From: Symsagittifera roscoffensis
Taxonomy: Eukaryota; Xenacoelomorpha; Acoela; Convolutidae
Length of the DNA: 64,000 nucleotides
Reading direction: 5' to 3'
NCBI RefSeq assembly: GCF_963678635.1
Contig: NC_087065.1
Coordinates: forward strand, 55,394,397 to 55,458,396
The notes under the pieces are model-generated. The model searched no databases. It was not told where the DNA came from and saw nothing but the letters and a program-made list of their open reading frames with translations. How positions within the stretch are numbered: position 1 is the first letter of the stretch; each line of letters starts with the position of its first letter. This document shows positions 14,627 through 24,754 of this stretch, piece after piece. Made by a program: the position numbers and the translations under genes.

Positions 14627-14680
14627 TTACTTCTTAAATTCTATCTTCTTATGCTTCTATCCTTCCATATGATTTTTTTT

Positions 14681-15139
14681 TGTGCCGACTTTCGTAACAA
14701 AAGTAACGGAATATTTGTGCTCGGTGTGGATTTTTTTCTTCACACAAATTTCGATTTTTTAAAAAGCCTTTTTGACAAAATTTTCTTATATCATTCAAAA
14801 GGTTTTGCTGTCATGAGCTTTAATTTGAAAAGATAGTTTTCGCAAAGTTGTGGGGGTTTAAAGATTGCCATTTTGGCCAATTTGTGACAATTAATGCGCG
14901 ATACATTTCGAGCTATTAACGCGTTAGCGGAGATTTATTTTGTCTTATAAATCGCTCCAAATTGGTTGAAGAAGTTTATATGCCATAATTGTTTTGTAAT
15001 AAGGAGCAAAATCTACAAAAAATTCAATTTTTAGAAAAACATTTTTTGTTACATTAAATTTTTTTATGTTATTACTGCTCCATAAACCTCAAAAGGCAGT
15101 CGGAATATTCAGGATTTTGCCCTGATACGAGCAGTCTTG
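14681..15139 (+). repeat. Helentron-like element, full length
   Basis: Starts TGTGCCGAC and ends GAGCAGTCTTG. Same orientation as the copy 55 bp to its left, with the same internal motifs (GCCATTTTGGCCAATTTG, ATTAATGCGCGATA) and T on both flanks. Confidence 0.82.
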
Positions 15140-16337
15140 TTTATTTATGAAAATCAAAAAAAACTATTACAAATGTTTTAAAAGTCAAAAATAAGTGGCA
15201 CGTGCAAACGGTTTTGATAGGCCACTTTCTTTAAAAATGTCGGCATTTTCATTTTCGTCAAGTCTTTTCAAGTTTCAGAGCTTTCTCGGAAACTTATAAA
15301 AAAAGCAGAAAAAAGACCAATGGAAAACGGTACCGCTACAGAAAAGAAAGAGATGCGCTTTGAAGTTGCATAAAACGGACAGTAACCAGGAGCGTACATC
15401 ATTAGTCAAAGATATTGAATAATGCTTTTTCGGTAGCTAAAAAAAAGGATTCTTTTTCTCATCGTTTTTTGATATAATTAACCTAGCGAGCGATTTTGCA
15501 TCATTTGTCGGTAGTTTTTTCCACTTAAATATTGATGTTACAAATGTCCAATTAGGAAAAGGGAAGTTGTCAAACATCTGATTTAAACTAAAAACACTTT
15601 ATTTCTGCATTAAGATCTATTTTCGGGGGGCTTTCAATTTTAGTCAAGTCTCAATCAAGACTGTTTTCACTGTGAAAAGGTTGCAGAACGGTTGTCTTTT
15701 GCCAACGATGCTTTTGCTCTGATTAAAAATTGAAGAGCTTCATTTGAAGATACGCTCTATACTGCGGTCGATCTCAAAATGAACAAACATATTATTTTGT
15801 AACAGTTTCCTGTTTCTGTCTCGTTTTCCACTTTTGCTCACTTTTGTGTTATTTTTATAAATGCATACTTCAATACAATTGTATTTCAATCGTTCTTTAG
15901 TATGTTTTTTTCTAGCGTAAAATTAAGTGAAAGGTCTCTAAAGAAAAACTCATTTATAAAATTAGAAATTCTCCCAAATTTCTTTAACTGAGGCGTCAGA
16001 AAAACTCATTAGAAAAAATATAATTTTTCGGTGCCTGATGCTTGTTTTTTTTGTAAGAAAAAACAATTATGAACAGAAAGTTGAGTTCGCAGGTTTATTA
16101 AGTCGAAGAGCACAGAAAACATTGCATGTCAGTTCGAAAAACTATAACGAAGCTAACGCTAAAACCATGAGCAAATCATCATAGGACACCATAGGTACAC
16201 TTGAACTCAAAAGCAGATTTAGCGTTTAAATGCACATTAAGAGGCAGACTTCCGCAGGCACCCTCCCCCTCGGGGATTCGACAACCCTCTCACCACCCAA
16301 AAGTTCCCCCTTTCATACTACTTTACGACGAGCATAT
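15140..16337. other. AT-rich non-coding DNA
   Basis: No exon or RNA gene recognised. A GC-richer patch at 16245-16310 contains CCCTCCCCCTCGGGG but no usable frame. Confidence 0.45.
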
Positions 16338-16345
16338 TTACCGTT

Positions 16346-16400
16346 GGCCTCAATATATATAATATAATATACATACATATACACATACATATACACACCT
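16346..16400. repeat. TA/TACA microsatellite
   Basis: Runs of TATA and ACATACATAT repeats over about 55 bp. Confidence 0.85.
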
Positions 16401-16524
16401 AAGGAACATTTTATCAAAAAAGGGCGTTTAGGGTGTTTTGAGAGGATTCGGTACATAAGTTTGGTGTCATTTTTTGAAAAAGTGAACAAAGGTTTCAAAA
16501 ACTTGTCGAAACCACCCGTCGAAT

Positions 16525-16543
16525 AAATTCTAGACACACCCCT
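16525..16543. mobile_element. Possible terminus of a second hAT-type element
   Basis: The sequence TCTAGACACACCCCT reads on the minus strand as AGGGGTGTGTCTAGA, a form common at hAT-type termini. No partner end was found, so this is a fragment at most. Confidence 0.35.
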
Positions 16544-16553
16544 ACTTGTGCTA

Positions 16554-16916
16554 CTGGGCGGATTTAGGGTCCCTATTTGGTATTATTTTATGATATCCAT
16601 TTCAGGCCGACCAACCCTAAAATTTTTCTAAAGACGTCTTCGGCACCAATATATACCAACTTTGAAGGGGGTGCGCGCAGGAAAAAAACGCATTTTTGTT
16701 GTCATAATTTTCCAAAAACTGCCAAAAACAGCTTTTTGGTCTGTTTTTCTTTAAAATTTGACGGCGGCACAAAAACTTTGGTCATAGTAGGTTCTTTATA
16801 GTGTTCGGGGAGGTCTCGAAAAACCAATTCGGTTGACTTTACAGAAAACAAAAGAACGACAAATTTTCCAAACTTTTTTGAAAATCCCCCTCCAGAAAAT
16901 CTTAGATCCGCCCCTG
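16554..16916. mobile_element. Non-autonomous hAT-type miniature element
   Basis: A 363-bp element. The left end reads CTGGGCGGATTTAGGG and the right end, on the minus strand, CAGGGGCGGATCTAAG, giving imperfect terminal inverted repeats of the form CAGGGGCGGATCTA known from hAT-type elements. It is flanked by TTGTGCTA (16546-16553) and TTGAGCTA (16917-16924), an 8-bp target-site duplication with one mismatch, the size made by hAT transposases. It has no transposase. Confidence 0.85.
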
Positions 16917-16924
16917 TTGAGCTA

Positions 16925-17706
16925 TCCAATTGATTTGTGAATTGTTAGAGATTGACATTCAAAACTAGTAACGGAGAACTTGATATGGAGTTATTTTTTT
17001 CTTCAGCCTTTTTTTATCATTCATTTAATCAAACTTTCAAAATCATCTGCAAAAAATGGATGCACTGAACTCAAACTGAAAATAATATTTTTGTTATATT
17101 ATGCGAGTTTAAAAACCGAGCGAAGCATATTAGTTCAAACTTTGTGTTTTTAGACGCGAAGTTTATCAATTTGATCATTAATTTTTTAGAAGAACAATGG
17201 TTACAAAAAAATTGTTTTTGAAAATCAAAAATTACTCAAAACTCATTAAAAAAAGTCGCAATCGGGTGGCTAGAAAAACGAGTTTTTTCAGTTTTCTAGT
17301 TTCTTAATTTTCTTCTTAATCCCGATTTTTCATACTTAATTACAGATTATAACCGATCCTTGTCAAACCGACAATCATGCGTTCAAAAGTATAAACGTAC
17401 AAAACATTCTGAGCTGTTTGCTGAGAAAATGACTGAACTTTTTGTTCCGACCAATGTCAAAATGGGAAAAAGCATGGCACAGGGTGGACTGTTCTTCACG
17501 CAAAATGAAGAACCTCGGAAATGCCCTAATTGGGGGAGGCAATCTGGGGGGGGGTCAATATCATTTTCAAACTTTTCAATTGTGGTTTTGTCTTTAAAAA
17601 ACTATTTAAAAAAATCCAATATTTAACAAAAACGGATTTGCGGATTTCCAGTTTTAAACTTTTCTTCAGAAGAGCGGTGGTGGAGTAGTTACGTGGACTG
17701 GTTTTT
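16925..17706. other. AT-rich non-coding DNA
   Basis: No supported feature. A G-rich patch at 17520-17560 lies in an 88-codon open frame (17360-17626, +) without recognisable domains. Confidence 0.4.
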
Positions 17707-18183
17707 TGTTCCGACTTTGTAACGAAAGTAACGGAATATGTGTGCTCGGGCTGATTTTTTCCTTCAGACAGTTTTCGACTTTTTAACTAGACTTTTTTTG
17801 ACGGAATTTTTTAATACCATTCAAAAGGTTTCGTTGTCTTGAATTCAAATTTAAAAAGATATTTTACCTGTGATTGTTTTCCGTAAAGTTATGGAGATTC
17901 AAAGATTGCCATTTTGGCCAATTTAGGACAATTAACGCACGATATAATTCGCGCTATTAACGTGTAAGCAAAGATTTACTCCGTCTTAGAAATAGATCCC
18001 AATTGGTTGAAGGAAGCGTAATTGCCATACTTGATTTAAATTAGGAGCAAAACCTCTCACTTTGAATTTTATATGGCGTGTGGGGGAATGATTTTTATTG
18101 TATTTTGTTTCATTCAACTTTTTCATGCTATTACTGCTCCATAGACTTTAAAACGCAGTCGGAACTTAATACGAGCAGTCGTG
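17707..18183 (+). repeat. Helentron-like element, tandem copy 1
   Basis: Begins TGTTCCGACTTTGTAACGAAAG and ends GAGCAGTCGTG, followed by T. The terminal stem-loop is lost by a small deletion. First of three copies in the same orientation. Confidence 0.8.
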
Positions 18184-18204
18184 TTATGTTCTTATGATCC
18201 TTAT

Positions 18205-18701
18205 TGTTTCGACTGCCGTTTCGACGAAAAAGTAACGGAAAATGTGTGCTCGCGGTGGTTTTTTGCTTCAGACAAATTTCAACTTTTTAACTGGACATTT
18301 TTGACGGTTTTTTTAATATCATTCAAAAGGTATTGTTGTCTTGAGCTTAAATTTGAAAAAATATTTTACCTGTGATTGTTTTTCGCGAAATTATGGAGAT
18401 TTGAAGATTGCCATTTTGGCCAATTTGGGACAATTAACGAGCGATATATTTCGCGCTTTTAATGAGCAAGCGGAGATTTAATCCTTCCAAGAAGCAGATC
18501 CAAAATGATAGAAGGAAGCGTAACTGACATAATTCATTCGTTACTAGGAGCAAAATCTATCACTTTGTACTTTATATGGCTTGTGGGTGGATGAATTTGA
18601 TTATATTTTATAATATTTAAGTTTTTCATTGTATTACTGCTCCATAGACCTCAAAAGGCAGTCGGAACATTCAGGGCTTCGCCGTGATACAAGCAGTCTT
18701 G
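18205..18701 (+). repeat. Helentron-like element, tandem copy 2
   Basis: Begins TGTTTCGACTG and ends AAGCAGTCTTG. It keeps the subterminal inverted repeat (CAGTCGGAAC) and the stem-loop region TCAGGGCTTCGCCGTGA. It abuts copy 3 with a single T between them. Confidence 0.82.
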
Positions 18702-18702
18702 T

Positions 18703-19230
18703 TGTTCCGACTTTTGTAAGCAAGAAACGGAATATTTGTGCTGCGGGTGTTTTTTTTCTTCAAACATAATTCGACCTTTAAAATATCTATTTTGACGGAA
18801 TTTTTATATATCATTCAAAATTTTTTGTTTTGCTGAGCTTAAATTTGAAAAAGTATTCCACTTTTTCCTGTGATTATTTTTGTGGTCAAGTTATGGGGCT
18901 TAACTTTAACGTGTTTGGGACAATTAACGCGCGACATACTTTGCGCTATTAACGCGTAAGCGGAGGTTTAATCGTGTTAAAAATTGTTGCAATTTGGTTG
19001 AAGCAATTTATTTGCCGTAATTAATTTGTTACTAGGAGCGAAATCTATCACTTTGTACTTTATATGGCGAGTGGGGGGGGGGGGGGATGTTTTTCATCAA
19101 AACTCTAATTAAATTTTTTTTTCTATTACAATTAATTTTTCATGTTATTACTGCTCCATAAACCTTAAAAGGCAGTCGGAACATTCAGGGCTTCTTGTCA
19201 CTTCTTGTTACTTATTACTGAGCAGTCTTG
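18703..19230 (+). repeat. Helentron-like element, tandem copy 3
   Basis: Begins TGTTCCGACTTTTG and ends GAGCAGTCTTG. The 3' stem-loop is interrupted by about 25 bp of CTTCTTGTTACTTATTA-like sequence. Contains a 14-base G run at 19073-19086, an expansion of the GTGGGGG tract conserved in the family. Confidence 0.82.
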
Positions 19231-19481
19231 TTACTTCTTAAATTCTGTGCTACATGCACAGCAAGCTTTTATCCTTCCATGAGGTGAAAGTCACGGTAAA
19301 TAAGACGAGGTTAGCGCATGCGTTTGATAAGCTTACATGTTTTCTATGCTCAAAAAAGTAATCATAAACATGTTGTATAGGTTTTATAAGTGTTTTACAA
19401 TTTGACGATATATTTTTTAAAATTTTTGCAAAAAGGATACAAAAATTTTGGTTGGAAAAATTGATTCAATAATGATCTTAC

Positions 19482-19637
19482 TGGGTGCCTGATGGCGATT
19501 CTGTGCTGCCCATAATTTGTACCCTTTTATGGGTCCATCTCCGTAGTCATAGAATCGTGTCCATGAATTCCATTTTATGATCACGTGTGAACTTCCCACT
19601 TCAAACGCTTCAGGCGCATCTTTCAATCTGGGAAGCG
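19482..19637 (-). CDS. Tie: Tie-like exon: start of fibronectin type III domain 1
   Basis: A 52-codon exon with acceptor CATGTTTAG and donor CCCA|GTAAGA. Joined to Ig3 it reads RFYALPRLKDAPEAFEVG, then HVIIKWNSW (A/B strands with tryptophan) and YGDGPIKGYKLW. GDGPIK followed by a hydrophobic strand is the hallmark of the first FN3 domain in Tie receptors. It ends in mid-domain in phase 1, so a further exon completing the FN3 must exist. I found none between here and the left end of the window. A Helentron-like array starts about 250 bp away on the intron side. Confidence 0.92.
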
Positions 19638-20549
19638 CTAAACATGAAACACATTTTGAAAATTAGTCAAAAAAATTTTGCTATCAGAATATAAAAAACA
19701 TCAATACACTCAAGGGTTGAACAACTACGTCATTTTTTATCTTTTCACATTTTTTATTGATTTTGCATTAGTGAAAGACCATTTAATCTTGCTGTGGATG
19801 AAAATAAGGCCTAATTGTACTTTGTTGTCTATTCAACAAAGATTATTCGATGAATTATGTCAAATATTTAATCTCTCAAATTGGGCATTGAAATGTACTG
19901 AAGAAATATTTTAAATGGATTTTTACCAAACCCTGGGGCAATTTGGCGACTAAAACTGTGCTTCAATTGTTGTCAATTACCATTAGCATTTACTGGGGCT
20001 TTCTAAACAATTGAAAAAGAGCAGAAACGTTTTTAATTTTGTTTTCAATAATAACTATGAAAAAGAAAGAAGAATTAATCGAGAAAACCCTTTTTTACAC
20101 CTATTCACCTTTGTATGTGAGATGCGATTAGCAACTCTACATAAAAAAGATTGCATTGAGAAAGAAGAGATGAATTTTGTTAAGAAACAAATTATGGCGA
20201 TATAGCATGTTGTTTGTTACTAAAATAAGAAACAGTTTTCAGCCTATGAGCGCAAAAGCTATCTGTCTTAAGAATGAGACTCTTTCATTGCCTGATAATG
20301 ATCTTTTGGACGCAATTGCCATAATGCTTTCCCAAAAAGCCGTCGGCACCAATTAACTATGGGTTTCATGTGGGAGCTAGAAAAGACCTATTTATGTCAA
20401 ACAAAGAAGTTACAACAAGTAATGACTTAACAATTCATGAAAAAATTCTCGAAAAGGACCGAGAAATCCATCAACGAAACTTTTCCTGCATTATTGAGAA
20501 AAATGTTTGAGCTGCGACATACAGTTCAGTTTTTTTTGTCATGACTAAC
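19638..20549 (-). other. Receptor intron between Ig3 and FN3 exons
   Basis: 912-nt intron, AT-rich, no repeat or RNA gene recognised. Confidence 0.8.
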
Positions 20550-20828
20550 CATAGAATCTAATTTCAGCTGAAGTCATTAATTTGTCTCTAAATATGCAAT
20601 TGTATGACCCCAGTTGTGTATCGGGTATGAGAAAAGACCACTTGTAGGGGTAGTTTCGGCCGAGGAAGCTGGTGCCGGAGGCGTTCCGGATAGTACCATC
20701 CGGGGCCTGCAGTTTACAGTCGGTTATCAGGGGTCGTTTTGACATCTGCAGGGCACACACGAACTCGGTGTCTTGGCCTGGGTTCGTTCTCCGGTTGTAA
20801 AAGGCGAGCAGCTCCGCAGTGTTGTCGT
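20550..20828 (-). CDS. Tie: Tie-like exon: Ig3 domain
   Basis: A 93-codon exon holding a complete Ig-like domain, between acceptor AATTCTTTAG and donor TATG|GTTAGT. The B-strand cysteine is in TEFVCALQ and the F-strand cysteine in LGSYNCIF, with KWSFLIPDTQLG before it (the conserved D-x-x-x-G-x-Y-x-C pattern). PDGTIRNASG carries an N-glycosylation site (NAS). In Tie proteins a canonical Ig follows EGF3, and the PDGT turn is shared. An extra cysteine (ITDCKL) sits mid-domain. Phase 1 on both sides. Confidence 0.92.
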
Positions 20829-21046
20829 CTAAAGAATTAAATAAACTTTTTTTTGGTTTGACTTTTGAAAATGAAAATTCAGGAGCTAGAGTAGCAATGA
20901 AACATAATTGTTTAGTATAAAAAGGACACAAAACAGTAGTATATTTTCTGTGCCTTGCCTATTTTGATTTCCGATGTTCGCGACTTACTATTTGGGGACG
21001 CGACTCAGGTAGCCAAGAGGAAAGACCCCAAAATCAAACAACTTAC

Positions 21047-21181
21047 TCGTCTGGCATGAGTCACCACTGTAACCGAGTGCACAGCCTTCCTCGCAGTGAC
21101 CTGTGACGCGATTGCACTGCTTCCCCCCTGCACAATGACACTTTAGAGTGCACCCAGCCCCAAAGAGGCCATTCTCACATT
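21047..21181 (-). CDS. Tie: Tie-like exon: EGF-like module 3
   Basis: A 45-codon exon ending at strong donor ACGA|GTAAGT. The peptide is ECENGLFGAGC-LKCHCAGG-KQCNRVTGHC-EEGC-GYSGDSCQ, with eight cysteines. I place the start at acceptor TTGACTGTTTAG because the join then reads HCNDECENG, the spacing seen between Tie EGF2 and EGF3. A second in-phase acceptor at ...TTTTCAGGCCAG (start 21222) would add 14 residues, RAKLTPRV-DCLE among them, including a ninth, unpaired cysteine. That is a possible variant but less likely. The intron to the next exon is only 218 nt. Confidence 0.88.
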
Positions 21182-21249
21182 CTAAACAGTCAACTCTTGG
21201 GGTCAATTTAGCCCTACCTGGCCTGAAAATGGTGGCTTGAACCATTCAT

Positions 21250-21560
21250 CTGTGATGACAACGAGCAACAAACGTGCGTTTTTGCTCTTTACGTCGAATC
21301 GCTGTTGTGCTTTTTCAATAACACCAACCAGCAATTTTGCAGGTTTTTCTCGGGTTGAGAATCGTTGTCTCACTTTTGCAACTAACGAACACAGATGATG
21401 TTGAGCCACGGACCAACGATCAAGTGATCGATGGCGATGGGGTGTCGAACAGCAGACGAGAGGGAAAGGTAAAGCCCCTGTCTAAGGTCGCTATGGATCA
21501 TCCCACTAAACCAAATGAGCCAAAGAAAATTGTCACCTTTTAATAAACAAAACAAGAATG
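21250..21560 (+). other. GC-richer unidentified block with AATAAA
   Basis: Inside the EGF2-EGF3 intron, next to the EGF3 acceptor. It contains two diverged direct repeats of about 65 bp (around 21268-21330 and 21331-21398, sharing GAATCG-TGT and CAATAAC/CAACTAAC). A plus-strand open frame ends NEPKKIVTF at a TAA that overlaps AATAAA. This could be the 3' end of a retroposed mRNA or a piece of an unknown mobile element. No protein family recognised. Confidence 0.25.
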
Positions 21561-22438
21561 TATCTAATTTAAAATATTTGTTTTGATTTTAAAAAGGCTG
21601 AAAAATCATCCATTTTCTTTATAAAATGTTATAATTCGAGAGATAAGTTTCTTATCAACGTTTAATGCTATTCCCATAATTTTGAATGCTAAAAGTTTGC
21701 TTTTTTCCAAAGCTGAAATTATTCGACAAAACACGGCTCAAAATCTTAGAAACACAGAAAAAATTGTAAAGGAAAAATTCAAAAGTAGGTGACATTTTCT
21801 ATACATAAGCCAAAAATAAATCTCATTTTGAAGATTGAAAGGTTATGAATTAACTGAATGAGTTATAACATTTTGGGCTACTTAAAATAGATGATTTTCC
21901 ATTAAAATTGATTAAATTGGATGAAAAATGTATCGAACTTGCTTGAAAATATTGCAGACAAAACTCCATTTTAATGAATTATAATCGATTTGAAATCAAT
22001 TTTATCGCCATATTATAAGCGATTCTAAATTTATTAGAATCAACTATCTTTAAATATTATAGGTTAACGTTGAAAAGACAACTTTAAAATATGCATTGTT
22101 TTTTGTTTCTTGTCGAAAATTAGATTAAACAAAGATCACTCGCCTCATAACGCTTTCGCCTAATATCCGCATATTAGAGTAAAAAGTAACAAAACTGCTT
22201 TAATCATTTCAAATTACTGAATGTTCGGATGTCTTTTAGGGCGGCCGAAGTAAATTTTGCTGAAAAATTTAATAAATCATATCAAAAATTTCTGAGCCGG
22301 ATAACTGCATTGCATTTACTACGCGCTAAAATAAATTGGAAAGTTTTGCGTTCATTGATTATTCCGTACTGCCCAAACCTTCTTGAAGAATCACAGGCTA
22401 AAAAAGTTAACTTTTCAACAGTTTCTATCGACGTTAAA
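21561..22438. other. Intronic AT-rich DNA
   Basis: Part of the 5.4-kb EGF2-EGF3 intron. I recognise nothing in it. Confidence 0.5.
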
Positions 22439-22482
22439 GGGCAGTCGAATTTTGAGGGTTTTGCCCTAATACGAGCAGTCTT
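22439..22482 (+). repeat. Helentron-like 3' end fragment
   Basis: GGCAGTCGAATTTTGAGGG, a degenerate stem-loop and ATACGAGCAGTCTTA: a solo 3' end of the family. Confidence 0.65.
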
Positions 22483-23149
22483 ATTTTAATTTCTTTAACT
22501 TCAGTTTAAGACACAACTGCTGAAATTGCTGAAATTGCCGAAATTGCCAGCTCCATGTGACTTCAACAATACTAGGTAAATTACTTTCAAGTCATCCGAG
22601 ATTACCAGCTCCATGCGACCTCAGCCATGATAGACACTTTCAAATCCGATATTTATAGCTAAACCTTGTACAACAAAAAGTTAGCTTGATAGGAGTCGAG
22701 TTGTTACGATAACCAAAACGGCATCAATTTCATGTGATGAAAATTTAAAAAGTGCCTGAAACACACTATGAGAGATCTTATTGGAGACTTTTTTATTGTT
22801 ACGACCAAGTCACAAAATGCGGAGAGTAACAATGGTTTATGTCTTTTTATCCTTTGTTAAATATTTCAAGGAAAAACCTATAGGTTACATTTTTGATTCT
22901 AAAATATCTATTTCAAAAAAATGTCTGTTTTTCGTCTATTTAACACGAATGAAAGAGTCTCACTCCCAATCTAATGTTTTTGCATTTTGCACGGGGAATA
23001 ATTATCTTACTGAACCTCATTAATTAAAAGCACAACTGTTTAGTGAGGCAAAAGGGCATTTAAAAAAAAAACAAAGTGGAAAAAGTTGGAAATTGGTTTT
23101 CAAGATTGCAAAATTTTCCCTCGTCAATTTTAATTTTTTTTAATAGAGG

Positions 23150-23440
23150 TTTTACACAGCAGCAAATTATCTTTGTCGTTTCGACTTTTAAAGAAAATGA
23201 CAGAAGAAATTGGCTGGATGCTGTGTTTTTTAGACCTGTTTTGAGCTTTTTATATGCCACTTTTGAGCGGATTTTTTTTTATAAATTTGATCTGGAACAT
23301 TTTAACGTCCTGAGTTCCAATTTTCAAAAAAAAATGTACCTGTCATCATTTTTTGTGAAGTTATGGGATTCGAAAATTGCTGATTCGGCCAATTTTGCTT
23401 AATTAACGCGCTCTATATTTTGTGCCATTAAACCTCAAGT
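23150..23440 (+). repeat. Diverged Helentron-like fragment
   Basis: Carries old relatives of family motifs: TTTCGACTTTTAAAG, then a TTATGGGATTCGAAAATTGC segment, GGCCAATTTT and TTAACGCG. Neither end is intact. Confidence 0.4.
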
Positions 23441-23614
23441 GGCAATTTTCTTTCAGCTCTGAACTCCGTACAAAGCGAATTGAGCCAAGCTAATTGGTCT
23501 TATTATACTTCATTAGATCATAATAAATCTTGATTTAGCGCGTGGGGGAAAGTGAAACAAAAAATGAAATGTTTTCCATTTTTCTATTTAATTTCAACAA
23601 CTTTCAAAAGTTAA

Positions 23615-24165
23615 CAAGACTGCTCGTATCACGGCAAAGCTCTGAAATTTCCGACTGCCTTTTAACGTTTATGGAGCAGTTATAACATAAACAACATAAA
23701 AAAATTAAGAAAAATAAAATAAAATGAAAAAAAAATTTTTCTAAAAAAAAATTGAACAAGTTTCTATGAAAATTATCCCCCCACACGCCATATAAAATTC
23801 AAAACAATAGATTTTGCTCCGTGTAACAAATCAATTATGGCAAATAAGCTTCTTTCAACCAACTTGGAACGCTTTCGAAGACGGATTAAATCTCTGCTTA
23901 CGCCTTGATAGCGCGAATTATATCGCGCGTTAATTGTCCCGAGTTGGTCAAAATCGCCAAAATGGCAATCTTTTAACCCTCATAACTTTACAAAAATGAT
24001 CACAAGTGAAATATATTTTCACATTTGAGATCAGGACAACAATAGTTTTCGAATGATATAAAAAAAATCCCGTCAAAAATGGCTAGTTAAAAAGTCGAAA
24101 TTTGTCTAAAAAAAACCCACCCCGAGCAGAAGTATTCCGTTACTTTCGTATCGAAAGTCGGAACA
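23615..24165 (-). repeat. Helentron-like element, full length
   Basis: On the plus strand it runs from CAAGACTGCTCGTATCACGG to AAAGTCGGAACA, with A on both outer flanks (T|T on the element strand). It holds the TTTCGTATCGAAAG hairpin and all internal motifs. Confidence 0.85.
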
Positions 24166-24376
24166 AAAAGACTCCATTTTGTACTTTTCAAAGGAGAGAC
24201 AAGTTATTCAGGATTTTGCCATGATAAAAGCTTTTTTTCTTATAAGCAATTTTGTCTCTTTTTTGGCAAACACATGCGTACACGAAAAACTGCTCATTTT
24301 ACTCTGCTCTTGAGGTGTCCTCGATAACTCATTGACATCCACATTTTGACATTCCATGAAGTGATCTAACTGTAAA

Positions 24377-24754
24377 CAAGACTGCTTGTATATCAGGGCA
24401 AAGCTTTGAATGTTCCGACTGCCCCTTAGCTGGTCTCTTTTGTTGAATAAAATTTCGACAAAACAAAAATTTTAGACCGCCAATATCAATTTTAAAGGGT
24501 TAAAATTTGAGTCGAATTAAGATGACCAATTAGTTTGCCTCAATTTAGTTTGGAATCATTATGAGAGCGGATTGATTTTCCCATTGAAATTATGAACTGT
24601 TAGTCAAGCACTTCGCATTTAGGCTAGTGGAAAGCATACTTGCTTGGAAATCCGAAGATTTCCAGTGCCATACCCAACCACAGTCATTATTTGATCTGAA
24701 TAAAAATACACCCCATGCATATTTTTTTCCTCACTTTTTTCGATAGTCGGAACA
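24377..24754 (-). repeat. Helentron-like element, diverged
   Basis: From CAAGACTGCTTGTATATCAG to ATAGTCGGAACA. The interior is much diverged and shorter than in the main family. Confidence 0.65.

Noticed and set aside
9591-19400. Search for remaining FN3, membrane and kinase exons
   Set aside because: No kinase motifs (glycine loop, HRD, DFG) and no exon-like GC-rich block with splice sites found on the minus strand.
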